Of a stretch of DNA of 64,000 bases, positions 16,166 through 25,170 are shown piece by piece. The DNA lies in contig NZ_FOTD01000012.1 of assembly GCF_900114465.1 (NCBI RefSeq), forward strand, positions 1-64,000, written 5' to 3'. The notes beneath the pieces are model-generated. The model did not search any database, was not told the DNA's origin, and saw nothing but the letters and a program-made list of their open reading frames with translations. Each line of letters opens with the position of its first letter. Positions within the stretch are counted from its first letter, which is position 1. The translations under genes and the position numbers were made by a program. This stretch comes from Trichococcus palustris (lineage in GTDB: Bacteria; Bacillota; Bacilli; Lactobacillales; Aerococcaceae).

Positions 16166-18340
16166 ATGAAAAAAAAAATGAACAGAAGGAAACAGCTTGT
16201 CGCAACACTGGGCATTTTGTTGATCGCATCGGTAGCCCTTGCCTACTTTTTGATTCAGAACGGTGCGGCAGCGGCAAAAGAGGCTGCCGTCTATAAAGAA
16301 GCCGGGTTATCCTTTGTGTCGAAAACGGAAGGCAAAGATTTTTATGTCTACAAGGATGAAAAATGGGAAAAGACGTTCCTGAAAGGCGTCAATATCGGTG
16401 CCGCAAAGCCGGGCTATTTTCCCGGGGAACTCGCCATCACGAAGGAGGAATATTTGCGTTGGTTCCGGTACATCAGCGAAATGAATGCCGAGGTGATCCG
16501 GGTATACACAACCTTGGAACCTGCTTTTTATGATGCCTTGTATGAATATAACAAGGAGGCCGCAAAGCCGCTCTATCTTATGCAGGGTGTGTGGATCAAC
16601 GAAGCAGATATCGCCGAACTGCAGGATGCCTATGCGGAAGACGGAAAAATTAAAAACGACTTCATCAATGATGCCAAGGACTTGGTGGATATTTTCCACG
16701 GGAATGCCGTTCTTCCTAAAAAAGCCGGCTTTGCGAGCGGCGAGTACACGAAGGACATTTCGCAATATGTCATCGGTTGGATTTTAGGGATTGAATGGGA
16801 TCCGGATTTTGTGGATACGACAAATGCGAACAACCCTGACCGAACGAGCTATTCAGGAGAATACACCTATACAGAGAATGCATCACCGTTTGAGACATTT
16901 CTGTGCGAGGTGGGCGATGCGGTTCTGACGTACGAAGCCAACAAATACCAGACAACGCGGGCATTGGGCTACGCGAACTGGGTAACGACCGATATGCTGA
17001 AGCATCCGAGCGAGCCCTATGAGAAGGAGGATAGGGCGGTCGTTAATACGGAACATATCAAGGCACAGAAAAAATTTTTGCCGGGACTGTTTGCCTCCTA
17101 CCACATTTATCCGTACTATCCTGATTTCCTGAGCTATCAGAAGGATTATGTCACCTTTGTGGATGAGGAAGGTAAAGTCAACACCTATCGTGCCTATTTG
17201 CGGGATCTGATGAAGCAACACACCATACCGGTCCTTGTTGCCGAATTTGGGGTTCCCGCATCGAGGGGAAAAGCCCACGAAAGTCTATACTCCGGCTATA
17301 ATCAAGGCCAACATGACGAGACGGAACAGGGGGAGATTGTGGCCGATCTCCTTGGGGATATCTATGCGGAAGGCTATTGCGGCGGACTGGTCTTTACTTG
17401 GCAAGATGAGTGGTTTAAACGGACCTGGAACACGATGGACTTCGATTTAGCCAACAGACGCGCTTACTGGTCAAATCCGCAGACGAACGAGCAGGAATTC
17501 GGGCTGATGGCTTTTGACCCAGGCGAGAAAGAGAGCATCTGCTATGTTGACGGCGATATTTCGGATTGGGCAGAGGACGAACCGATTTCCAAAACGAAAG
17601 ATGGCTCCTTGTATGTGAAGTCGGATGAGAAATATGTCTATGTGCTCGCTAAGACAACGGATTTCACATTCGGGGAAGATACTTTGTATATCCCGGTTGA
17701 TTCATTGGGCGGACAAGGAAATGCGGTTGATGCCAGCAATGGTCTGCAGTTTAAGCGGCCGGCGGACTTTCTGATCAAGATCAACAGCAAAGATGATGCC
17801 CGGATACTGGTGGATGCCTATTATGACTCCTTCTATTATCTGTATGCCGAAAAGTTGAAAATGATCGAAAAAAATGCGGATTATACAGTCGCAGGAGCGG
17901 GTATCTTCAATCCGATTTATCATTGCCTTTCGAGGGAGATCTATCTGCCTGAAGATCAAACAACCGTGCCTTTTTCAAAGTACGAGACCGGCAAATTGAG
18001 CTATGGCGATGCCAATCCTGAACACGATGCGTATAATTCGCTGACAGATTTTTCTGTGAAGGACGGGAATATCGAAATCAGGATCCCATGGCAGCTTTTG
18101 AATGTCATGGATCCTTCAACAAAATCGATCATGGGGGATCTCTACAAAAATAATGGCGTCACAGCCGAACAGACCGATAAGATGTATTTCGGCATGGGCG
18201 TCGTAAAAAGCGGAGAAACAGCACATTCCGAAATCGCCATGAATGCCTATTCGTGGGATTCATGGGATCTGCCGACCTATCATGAAAGGCTGAAGCCGTC
18301 CTATTATATCCTGCAGAATCTCTTCGAAAAGCTGCAGTAA
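16166..18340 (+). CDS. Membrane-anchored glycoside-hydrolase-like protein of polysaccharide locus
   Basis: A 724-aa protein. An N-terminal positively charged stretch and one membrane segment (about 12-33) anchor it outside. A TIM-barrel glycosidase-like domain follows (about 70-430), with LKGVNIGAAKPG, IGWILGIEWDP and PVLVAEFGVPAS. The last two are in the positions of the acid/base and nucleophile Glu of clan GH-A enzymes. The C-terminal half (about 455-720) begins CYVDGDISDWAEDEPI and looks like a CBM9/DOMON-type sugar-binding sandwich. It lies directly upstream of the signalling and synthase genes, so I infer trimming or release of their polysaccharide. A terminator separates it from them. 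Confidence 0.72.
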   Translation: MKKKMNRRKQLVATLGILLIASVALAYFLIQNGAAAAKEAAVYKEAGLSFVSKTEGKDFYVYKDEKWEKTFLKGVNIGAAKPGYFPGELAITKEEYLRWFRYISEMNAEVIRVYTTLEPAFYDALYEYNKEAAKPLYLMQGVWINEADIAELQDAYAEDGKIKNDFINDAKDLVDIFHGNAVLPKKAGFASGEYTKDISQYVIGWILGIEWDPDFVDTTNANNPDRTSYSGEYTYTENASPFETFLCEVGDAVLTYEANKYQTTRALGYANWVTTDMLKHPSEPYEKEDRAVVNTEHIKAQKKFLPGLFASYHIYPYYPDFLSYQKDYVTFVDEEGKVNTYRAYLRDLMKQHTIPVLVAEFGVPASRGKAHESLYSGYNQGQHDETEQGEIVADLLGDIYAEGYCGGLVFTWQDEWFKRTWNTMDFDLANRRAYWSNPQTNEQEFGLMAFDPGEKESICYVDGDISDWAEDEPISKTKDGSLYVKSDEKYVYVLAKTTDFTFGEDTLYIPVDSLGGQGNAVDASNGLQFKRPADFLIKINSKDDARILVDAYYDSFYYLYAEKLKMIEKNADYTVAGAGIFNPIYHCLSREIYLPEDQTTVPFSKYETGKLSYGDANPEHDAYNSLTDFSVKDGNIEIRIPWQLLNVMDPSTKSIMGDLYKNNGVTAEQTDKMYFGMGVVKSGETAHSEIAMNAYSWDSWDLPTYHERLKPSYYILQNLFEKLQ

Positions 18341-18365
18341 ATCGATATACAAATACAAATGAAAT

Positions 18366-18413
18366 GAGAAGGCCAGTATTCCGTTTGTCGGATTTTGGCC
18401 TTCTCTTTTTTTT
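18366..18413 (+). terminator. Terminator after glycosidase-like gene
   Basis: GAGAAGGCC (18366-18374) pairs with GGCCTTCTC (18397-18405), followed by eight T residues. Confidence 0.85.
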
Positions 18414-18508
18414 GTAGCGTGCCATAAGGGGAAATTGGAAGGTCGTTGCGTGAAAAACAGCATATATATTTTTGGAATTAACATTCGAAAAGTTATCACT
18501 ATTTAAAG

Positions 18509-18538
18509 TGACTTTTTTAGGCAACGCTATGTTATAAT
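18509..18538 (+). promoter_or_regulatory. Promoter of the signalling-synthase operon
   Basis: An extended -10, TGT-TATAAT (hexamer 18533-18538), has TGACTT (18509-18514) at 18 bp. The leader to the next start codon is about 50 nt. Confidence 0.6.
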
Positions 18539-18601
18539 TCTGTTTATTGAGTAAATAAAATAGCATAAAATTAATAGAGAAATATATCGAGGTATAAACT
18601 T

Positions 18602-20566
18602 ATGGAAAATCAATTGAGTAGCATGGGAATTACAGATGACGTATATAGACTAGGGGATGTCGAAAGCCAGTACAATACGTATCTGATGATAGATAGTGGG
18701 GAAGGGATTCTGATCGATCCCGGATCAGCGTTGGGTTTTGAAAGGGTTTTCTCTGAGCTGGTAAGCATCATACCTTTGGAAAAGATCAAGTACGTAATCG
18801 TGCATCACCAGGGGCCGGATTGTTGCGCCAGTCTTCCTCTGTTTGAGCAAAGAGGCTTGCAGGCGACTGTGGTAACCCTTGGGATAACGGCCGATTCTTT
18901 GCAATTTTATGGGGTCACATCGCCTATTTATAGCGTAAATGAGGAAGGTTTCAAACTGACGTTGTCATCGGGGCGGGAACTTCTGTTTCTGACGCTGCCC
19001 TCGGTGCACGTTGCCGGGGCCATGCTGACATACGACAGCGGATCGAAGACACTCTTCTCGAGTAATCTGTTTGGGCCAACCATAAACAGCCGGAGCGGGT
19101 TACCTGCGGAAGCAGGTACTCTTGCACAATACCCGCACACTGGCGCGATGGTGGGGTCGGTAATTGAGAAGCTGCTGCGTTTGGATATCGCAAGAATTGC
19201 CCCTCAAAACGGGGAAGTGATCGACCAGGATGTAAAGACGTACATCAAAAAAATGCGGGATTGTGATACTAGCAACCACAGCGAGCAAAGACTCTCGGCA
19301 TCAGGCAGCTATTTGAACGCCTGCAACCGGGTGATAAAGCGGCTTTATACCATCTATGAACCGGAAAAGGTAGCGGCGGTACTGAAAAGAGAAGGCGTCC
19401 TGTTGGATGAACAGACGGGGCTGGTCCGGGATTTTGATGCAACCGGGCGAGAGTCTTGGAATAGATTGTTTGAAGTATTGTTCAGTGAACAAGGGATCCG
19501 CGTCTTGCAAATACTGGAACCCTTGGTGCAGACCATAGAAAAGGAGGACGATATTCCGATACCGGATCTCCTGCATTCCAAACTGTTGAAGAGGGACAGG
19601 AAAATTAAAGAAATCAACGACAAGTACCGGAAGCTGGAGGCGTTCAATCAGAACCTGGTGAATAGCATCGAAAAAATCCAGGACAAGTTCATCCGTTGCC
19701 CCAACACCGGTCTATTCAATGAACTGTTCTTTCAGGATTTCATGAAGACGGCGGGCAACGATTTTCCCGAGGGTGCCCTGTTTCTGATCGATATAGATAA
19801 CTTGGCGGACATCCGATTGCATTATGGAACCAAGTATAGAGATGAAACCATGAAAAATCTTGCTTATCTATTGAAACGGGAAAAAGGAAAAATGCATCGG
19901 CTATTCAAAATAGAGGATTCGTTGTTCGCCTACTTCATTCCGGAGACAAATGGGAATGAAGCCCAATCCCTGGCGGAACAAATCAGAACAATGGTTGCGC
20001 AATCGGATATCTTCAGAGAAAAAATCACCTTATCCATTGGCCTGGTTCTCTTTAAAGAGCTTGGCGAGCAGGTGAGGACACCGGAATGCATTTCCGAATT
20101 CCTCCATAATAGTGCGTTCAACCGTTTGAGGATAGCCAAAATAAATGGGAATACGGTATGCGGTGCATCATCTGCGGAAATGGACGGGAGTCTCGTCAAA
20201 ACGGTACTGCTTGTGGATACGGATGACATGAACCTGGAGCTCATGAAGAGTGCGTTTGAGAAGGATGGCATCAAGGTGTACACCGCAAACGACGGCGTCG
20301 CGGCACTCGCGATAACCGATACGGAAAAGATTGATTTGATCATTTCCGAGCTGATGCTTCCCAAGATGGACGGCTTGTTGTTGAAGGAGAATCTGTCCTT
20401 CTATTCCGAACGGGAAAAAATTCCGTTCATTCTGATTTCTCATAAGAAGGATAAGCCAACGATGGAGAGGGCGCTCCTGGTGAATGTGACCCATTATTTC
20501 AAAAAACCATACATGTTCACGGAACTCATCGGTATCGCAAAAAACAGATTGAAAGGCGGTATCTGA
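18602..20566 (+). CDS. ODP-type metallo-beta-lactamase / degenerate GGDEF / receiver protein
   Basis: A 654-aa cytoplasmic signalling protein. Residues about 10-215 form a flavodiiron/ODP-type metallo-beta-lactamase fold, but ligands are lost: the HxExDH motif reads H69-Q-G-P-D73-C74, the SxDxFG motif reads SSN155LFG, and the last His is N203 (PQNGE). H136 remains. A coiled coil (about 325-362) leads into a GGDEF-like domain (about 365-520) that keeps NTGLFNELFF but has FKIEDSLF in place of RxGGDEF. Residues 532-652 are a receiver domain whose phospho-acceptor Asp is E583 (DLIISELMLPKMDG). It is probably a regulatory protein for the synthase encoded 1 bp downstream. Ligand unknown. Confidence 0.85.
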   Translation: MENQLSSMGITDDVYRLGDVESQYNTYLMIDSGEGILIDPGSALGFERVFSELVSIIPLEKIKYVIVHHQGPDCCASLPLFEQRGLQATVVTLGITADSLQFYGVTSPIYSVNEEGFKLTLSSGRELLFLTLPSVHVAGAMLTYDSGSKTLFSSNLFGPTINSRSGLPAEAGTLAQYPHTGAMVGSVIEKLLRLDIARIAPQNGEVIDQDVKTYIKKMRDCDTSNHSEQRLSASGSYLNACNRVIKRLYTIYEPEKVAAVLKREGVLLDEQTGLVRDFDATGRESWNRLFEVLFSEQGIRVLQILEPLVQTIEKEDDIPIPDLLHSKLLKRDRKIKEINDKYRKLEAFNQNLVNSIEKIQDKFIRCPNTGLFNELFFQDFMKTAGNDFPEGALFLIDIDNLADIRLHYGTKYRDETMKNLAYLLKREKGKMHRLFKIEDSLFAYFIPETNGNEAQSLAEQIRTMVAQSDIFREKITLSIGLVLFKELGEQVRTPECISEFLHNSAFNRLRIAKINGNTVCGASSAEMDGSLVKTVLLVDTDDMNLELMKSAFEKDGIKVYTANDGVAALAITDTEKIDLIISELMLPKMDGLLLKENLSFYSEREKIPFILISHKKDKPTMERALLVNVTHYFKKPYMFTELIGIAKNRLKGGI

Positions 20567-20567
20567 T

Positions 20568-23432
20568 TTGAAAATGGAAGCACATTTGATCATTATCCTC
20601 ATCTTCGGGATCATTGCTGTGACGGGTATGCTGGTTGCATTGACTTTCTTCAGAAAGAGAAGGCATGATCTGGAAAAAGAAGAAACCGCAGCAATGGACC
20701 GCTTCATCATCAATGGCCTTTTTGGAGCCGATACATCCCTTTCCAAAAAAGACGGTAGACGGTTCATCGAGCGTTTCACTGCTTTGAAACAGAGTGTGGC
20801 CACCGATGGGGAGATGGAAAGCCAATTCAGTGCCATCGTTGCATCTTGCGGATTGGATGCATACTACATGAAGCGGCTGAAGTCCAAGTTGAAATTCAGG
20901 AGAATCGAAGCCGGCGTCTATTTAGGCATCATCGGTACGGAGGCTGCCCGGGAGGCCCTTGAACAGGCCGTTGGACGGGAAAAACATTATTCAGCAAGGC
21001 TGTATCTCATCAGTTCGTTGGTAGATATCGGAAATCCGGAATCGATACCGAACATTGCAAAGACCATTCTGGATGCGCCGGATTGGTACCGCGAAAAAGT
21101 GCGGGAAATGCTGTACGAGTTCGGAACAGACTGCTTTGATCATTTCGCTGAAATAAAAGACAGCGCCCGAAAAGAATACAAAGAACTGATCATCGGTTTC
21201 GCAGAAATTTACCCGGTCAGCAACCTGATAGATTACTTGAGAGGGCTTACAAGGGATCAGGAAGAAGAGGAGAGCATCCGCTATAAAGCCACGACTGTCT
21301 TGACGAAAATCTATGCTCTAGAAACGGATCGGCCCGAGTTTATGAATCACGCGGATCCCTATATACGGGGCATTGCCGTCCAGGGATTGGGTTCCAATCC
21401 ATCCGTTGTCAATTTGTTGCGGTTGATCCCGCTGCTCGCGGACGAAGAAATGGGAAGCCATGCACATGCGGCTATAGCCAAAATCATCGCGGCAAAACCA
21501 CCGCAAGTCTGCATTCTGGCCGAAGAGTTCCATAAATATGAAGATGATGGGGTCAGGAGCAGCCTGGCTGAGCTGATTTCAAAGCGGATCGACTACATGA
21601 TGCTGAAGGTGTCGGCGGACAATGCGGGCGAATTCAGAGCCATCCTCAAGGAAATCATGCGGAGAGGACACAACAGCAGCATCATCGGTTTTCTGAATAA
21701 AAATAGGGACAGCAACCTTGAATCGGCAATCATCCCCATCCTCAAGGAAGTGTTTGAGGAGAGCCCAGCCGTGAAAAAGGAATACCGCATCTATTTGGAC
21801 GATTGGCTGCTGAAGAAATGCGATCTGACCAGATACGTATCCAAAAACAATAGGAAGGAAGAAACGCACAACAAGTGGGTAGTGGCCTATCTCTATTTCC
21901 TGGTTTTTGTATTGCTGTTCAGCTTTCCGGCCGTATATGCCCTTCGTCACCGGGAACTGCTCATGACGATGACGTTATTCGAACAATTGAAGGTTTATGT
22001 GGTCGACTTCAACTATTACCTGATCTACTACACTACCGCGGTGAACGGTGTCTATCTGTTCCTGCTGTTTTGTTCCTTTATCGGGGTCACGAAGCAAGCG
22101 AAATATTGGAACCTGAAGAAGCTGCCTTTTTTATTCAGAAAGAAGATGCTGCCTTCGGTTTCGATCATCGCACCGGCCTTCAATGAGGAAGCGACCATCA
22201 TCGAAAGCGCCAATTCGCTCCTTAATCTGAGGTACCCCGACTATGAACTCATCATCGTCAACGACGGTTCAAAGGACAGCACCCTCGAAACCCTGATCCA
22301 ATACTTCAAGCTTGAAAAAGTGGATGTGAGGGTGGATGAGAAGCTGAAGGCGATGCCGATCAGGGGGATCTATCGGAACGCATCCAGACCCAAATTGACG
22401 GTTGTGGACAAAGAGAACGGCGGCAAGGCGGATTCCCTGAATACGGGTATAAACATCTCCTCAAAAGACTATTTTTGCGGCATCGATTCCGATTCACTGC
22501 TGGAGACGGATGCGCTGCTCAAATTGACTTCGCTGTTGGTTGATGAAGAAGTGGAGTGTCCCGCAATGGGCGGAAACATCTTCCCCATCAATGGTTGCGC
22601 CGTTGATAACGGGACGCTTACAAGCCTCAATATACCCGACAATCATGTGGCAAAACTGCAGACGATCGAGTACATCAGGGCCTTCATGGCTGGCCGGGTC
22701 GGCTGGGCGCAGCTGAATTGCCTGTTGATCATTTCCGGAGCCTTCGGGTTGTTCAAAAAGGACCGCATCATCGAAATCGGCGGCTATCTCACCAGTAGCG
22801 GAAAATACAACAAGAATACCGTTGGCGAGGATATGGAACTGGTGGTTCGGTTGAACCGCCATATGCTGGAACAAAGCCAAAAATTCAAAATAAAATATGT
22901 CTACAACGCCAACTGTTGGACAGAGGTGCCCGAAAGTTTCAGGGTGCTGAAAAGCCAACGGGACAGATGGCACAGAGGGCTCATCGATATCTTGACCTTC
23001 CACCACGAGCTTATCGGCAACCCAGACTACGGGAGGGTCGGGATGATCGCGATGCCTTACTTCTTCATCTTCGAGATGATGGGGCCGCTTGTGGAGATCC
23101 AAGGCTATATCATGGTGGCGTTGGCGGCTGTATTGGGATTGTTGAACCAAGAAATCGCCCTGCTGCTTTTTGCATCCACGATCCTGATGGGGATCCTGAT
23201 TTCTGTTTCTTCCCTTTATCTGGCGGAAAAGGAATCGGATTATTTCAGCTTCAAGGAGCTGGCAATACTTGTGCTCTATGCCTTTATGGAAAATTTCGGG
23301 GCAAGGCAGTTGATCAGCTTATGGCGGGTGACGGGATACCTCAATTCCTTGAAAAAACCGAAGGGCTGGGGCAAGATGGAGAGAAAAGGATTCGCCGGCA
23401 AGACCAGCACTGCAGATTTCCCGAATGCTTAG
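20568..23432 (+). CDS. HEAT-repeat / family 2 glycosyltransferase membrane fusion (polysaccharide synthase)
   Basis: A 954-aa membrane protein. A membrane helix (about 5-28) is followed by a cytosolic alpha-helical region (about 70-425) of HEAT-like repeats (ARLYLISSLVDIGNPESIPNIAKTIL, YIRGIAVQGLGSNPSVVNLLRLIPLL). Two membrane segments (about 437-460, 480-505) precede a processive GT2 domain (about 525-800) with VNDGSKDS, GIDSDS, GEDMEL and the SQRDRW (QxxRW) motif. C-terminal membrane helices complete a PgaC/hyaluronan-synthase-like layout. It makes a beta-linked polysaccharide from a UDP-sugar, product unknown. The start is TTG 20568 with AGGCGG about 10 bases upstream, or ATG 20574. HEAT repeats may be the docking site for the upstream regulator. 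Confidence 0.88.
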   Translation: MKMEAHLIIILIFGIIAVTGMLVALTFFRKRRHDLEKEETAAMDRFIINGLFGADTSLSKKDGRRFIERFTALKQSVATDGEMESQFSAIVASCGLDAYYMKRLKSKLKFRRIEAGVYLGIIGTEAAREALEQAVGREKHYSARLYLISSLVDIGNPESIPNIAKTILDAPDWYREKVREMLYEFGTDCFDHFAEIKDSARKEYKELIIGFAEIYPVSNLIDYLRGLTRDQEEEESIRYKATTVLTKIYALETDRPEFMNHADPYIRGIAVQGLGSNPSVVNLLRLIPLLADEEMGSHAHAAIAKIIAAKPPQVCILAEEFHKYEDDGVRSSLAELISKRIDYMMLKVSADNAGEFRAILKEIMRRGHNSSIIGFLNKNRDSNLESAIIPILKEVFEESPAVKKEYRIYLDDWLLKKCDLTRYVSKNNRKEETHNKWVVAYLYFLVFVLLFSFPAVYALRHRELLMTMTLFEQLKVYVVDFNYYLIYYTTAVNGVYLFLLFCSFIGVTKQAKYWNLKKLPFLFRKKMLPSVSIIAPAFNEEATIIESANSLLNLRYPDYELIIVNDGSKDSTLETLIQYFKLEKVDVRVDEKLKAMPIRGIYRNASRPKLTVVDKENGGKADSLNTGINISSKDYFCGIDSDSLLETDALLKLTSLLVDEEVECPAMGGNIFPINGCAVDNGTLTSLNIPDNHVAKLQTIEYIRAFMAGRVGWAQLNCLLIISGAFGLFKKDRIIEIGGYLTSSGKYNKNTVGEDMELVVRLNRHMLEQSQKFKIKYVYNANCWTEVPESFRVLKSQRDRWHRGLIDILTFHHELIGNPDYGRVGMIAMPYFFIFEMMGPLVEIQGYIMVALAAVLGLLNQEIALLLFASTILMGILISVSSLYLAEKESDYFSFKELAILVLYAFMENFGARQLISLWRVTGYLNSLKKPKGWGKMERKGFAGKTSTADFPNA

Positions 23433-23544
23433 CTGAACGGAAGGCACAAGTTTTCACCGATATGTAACAAACGAAGCCGCTCATGTGTGGTAGAATGAGC
23501 AGAGCCCTGAATATTTAGTCGGGCACATACTAGGAGTGATGACC

Positions 23545-24006
23545 ATGACATTGTCTTTTGAAGAAAAAAAAGCTATTTTTGACGACTATAAAGAACTGAC
23601 GCCTGTACCCGTATCGATGAACCGCCTCAACTATCATTTTAAGGCCAGCGCGGTGGATCATACCATCGTCGTCCGTTTCTTGCACCCGAACGGAAATGCC
23701 TTTATCTACGCAGGCTATCTGCCCAAGGAAGAAACAGCTAAAGGCTATCTTTCCGTTCTGGATGCCGACGAAGCGGAAATCCGCGAATTGGTTGAGAAAG
23801 CCATCGATTATTTGAAAAAAACGGAGGATGGCTATGTTGAAGGCTATTCGGAATTATGGTTTGACCAAACCGGGGATGTTCTGCGGTTGACGTATGATAA
23901 TCCGATGTGGTCTGTATCCTTGCCGAATGGTACGATAGAAGGCGTCTTCAAATCCAAAGAAGCGGCTATCGGCTACTTGATGGATGAGAACTTTTTCGAG
24001 GGATAA
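23545..24006 (+). CDS. Uncharacterised 153-aa acidic protein
   Basis: Not recognised. It is a soluble, acidic protein starting MTLSFEEKKAIFDDYKEL, with a predicted mixed alpha/beta fold, no Cys pairs and no membrane segment. ATG 23545 is chosen because TAGGAG lies 8 bases upstream, while earlier in-frame GTG/ATG codons sit on top of that site. It has its own extended -10 (TGG-TAGAAT near 23489) and a strong terminator, so it is monocistronic between the synthase and a secreted beta-propeller gene. A link to the polysaccharide locus is only positional. Confidence 0.7.
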   Translation: MTLSFEEKKAIFDDYKELTPVPVSMNRLNYHFKASAVDHTIVVRFLHPNGNAFIYAGYLPKEETAKGYLSVLDADEAEIRELVEKAIDYLKKTEDGYVEGYSELWFDQTGDVLRLTYDNPMWSVSLPNGTIEGVFKSKEAAIGYLMDENFFEG

Positions 24007-24048
24007 GCACCGGAAAAACGGATCTGTTTTCCTTGACTCTCTTGGCAA

Positions 24049-24093
24049 TCAAAAAATGCCCAATCCCTCATTTTCCGGGGTTGGGCATTTTTT
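24049..24093. terminator. Bidirectional terminator
   Basis: AAAAAATGCCCAATCCC pairs with GGGGTTGGGCATTTTTTT. It is placed between the convergent genes at 23545 and 24178. Confidence 0.85.
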
Positions 24094-24177
24094 TGTCTTC
24101 AGGCTTAGCGGGATAGCTGGTATCCTTTGCTATCAGGGGTTTCAAATCCGCCGAGCATGCACCGGAAGCTGGAGGAA

Positions 24178-25170
24178 TCATTTCAGCTGTTCCGCCAAAG
24201 CCTCCAAGCTGCGACCCGCGGCGATGCCGATGGTCCATTTATCGTCGAAGGAAGTCTGGCCATAATACAGTTGAACGCCGTCCGGTTTGATGATCATACT
24301 GGAACGATAGATTCTGGATCCATCAAGGTCTGCTTTGTTGCCGGTGTTCGACAACAGGTGTTTTTCTGCAGTGAAATGGATGCCGTCAGTGGATGTGCTG
24401 TAGCGAAGCTCGCCGCCTATATCCGCACGATTTTTCCGATTGAGGTTCAACATATAGTAAACCCCATCGACTTTCATGACGTCTGGATGCCAGGAATGAA
24501 CGGCCTCGCCATTTGCGGTTATTTTGTTGAAAGGGCCCCAATTCTTGCCGTCCGTGCTCTCGCTGTAAAGGACATACCAGTCGCGCATGACCCACATCTT
24601 GTAGATGCCATCCTCAAAAATGATGGAAGGGGAAATCAATTGCAGTTTGTCGCCCGACGACACTGTCATCGCTTCCGGATCGGTCCAGTCTTTGCCATCC
24701 GAAGAGGTGATGCGATAGAGCGTTTCCTGGGAAGCATCTTTGGAAATTTTTACAAACTCACGGTACCACAGCTCCAACCTTGATGTGGAGGGGTTATAGA
24801 ACAAGTGTCCATCTGAGTTATAAGAATGCAGCCCTTTTTTTGGTGTCGGCACCAAAGGGTTGCTGGCGCCAGCAGGGACTTGCCAATTAATCCCATCATT
24901 ACTGGCGACGATGCAGGGGTTCTCTGTCTGATCGTTTTCATATGGATAAGGCGTGAATGCCATCCAATATTTATAGCCGTGCCATTTCTCGTCGAATTGG
25001 GCAATGGATGGGTGTGTCGCTTGGTGGGCTTTGCCGTTCCAATTTGTGCCGTCATCATAGGGTGTCGGAATCGGCAGGAACTGTGACGAGCTGGCGGCCT
25101 GCTTGGGAAGCGCGCCGATGCCGAACGTTAGGCTGAGGGTTAAAAGAATTAAAAAGAAACTTTTTTTCAT
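24178..25170 (-). CDS. Secreted five-bladed beta-propeller glycosidase-like protein
   Basis: A 330-aa exported protein with signal peptide (about 1-26, KKSFFLILLTLSLTFGIGALPKQA). A GH43/GH32-like propeller repeats the pattern 'SDGKDWTDPE', 'STDGKNWGPF', 'STDGIHFTAE', with THPSIAQFDEKWHGYKYWMAFTPYP giving an early acid. The start at 25170 follows GCAGGAGGACATC. An in-frame extension to 25203 lacks a ribosome site. Likely acts on, or binds, extracellular glycans near the polysaccharide locus. Catalytic activity cannot be confirmed from motifs alone. Confidence 0.78.
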   Translation of the reverse strand: MKKSFFLILLTLSLTFGIGALPKQAASSSQFLPIPTPYDDGTNWNGKAHQATHPSIAQFDEKWHGYKYWMAFTPYPYENDQTENPCIVASNDGINWQVPAGASNPLVPTPKKGLHSYNSDGHLFYNPSTSRLELWYREFVKISKDASQETLYRITSSDGKDWTDPEAMTVSSGDKLQLISPSIIFEDGIYKMWVMRDWYVLYSESTDGKNWGPFNKITANGEAVHSWHPDVMKVDGVYYMLNLNRKNRADIGGELRYSTSTDGIHFTAEKHLLSNTGNKADLDGSRIYRSSMIIKPDGVQLYYGQTSFDDKWTIGIAAGRSLEALAEQLK

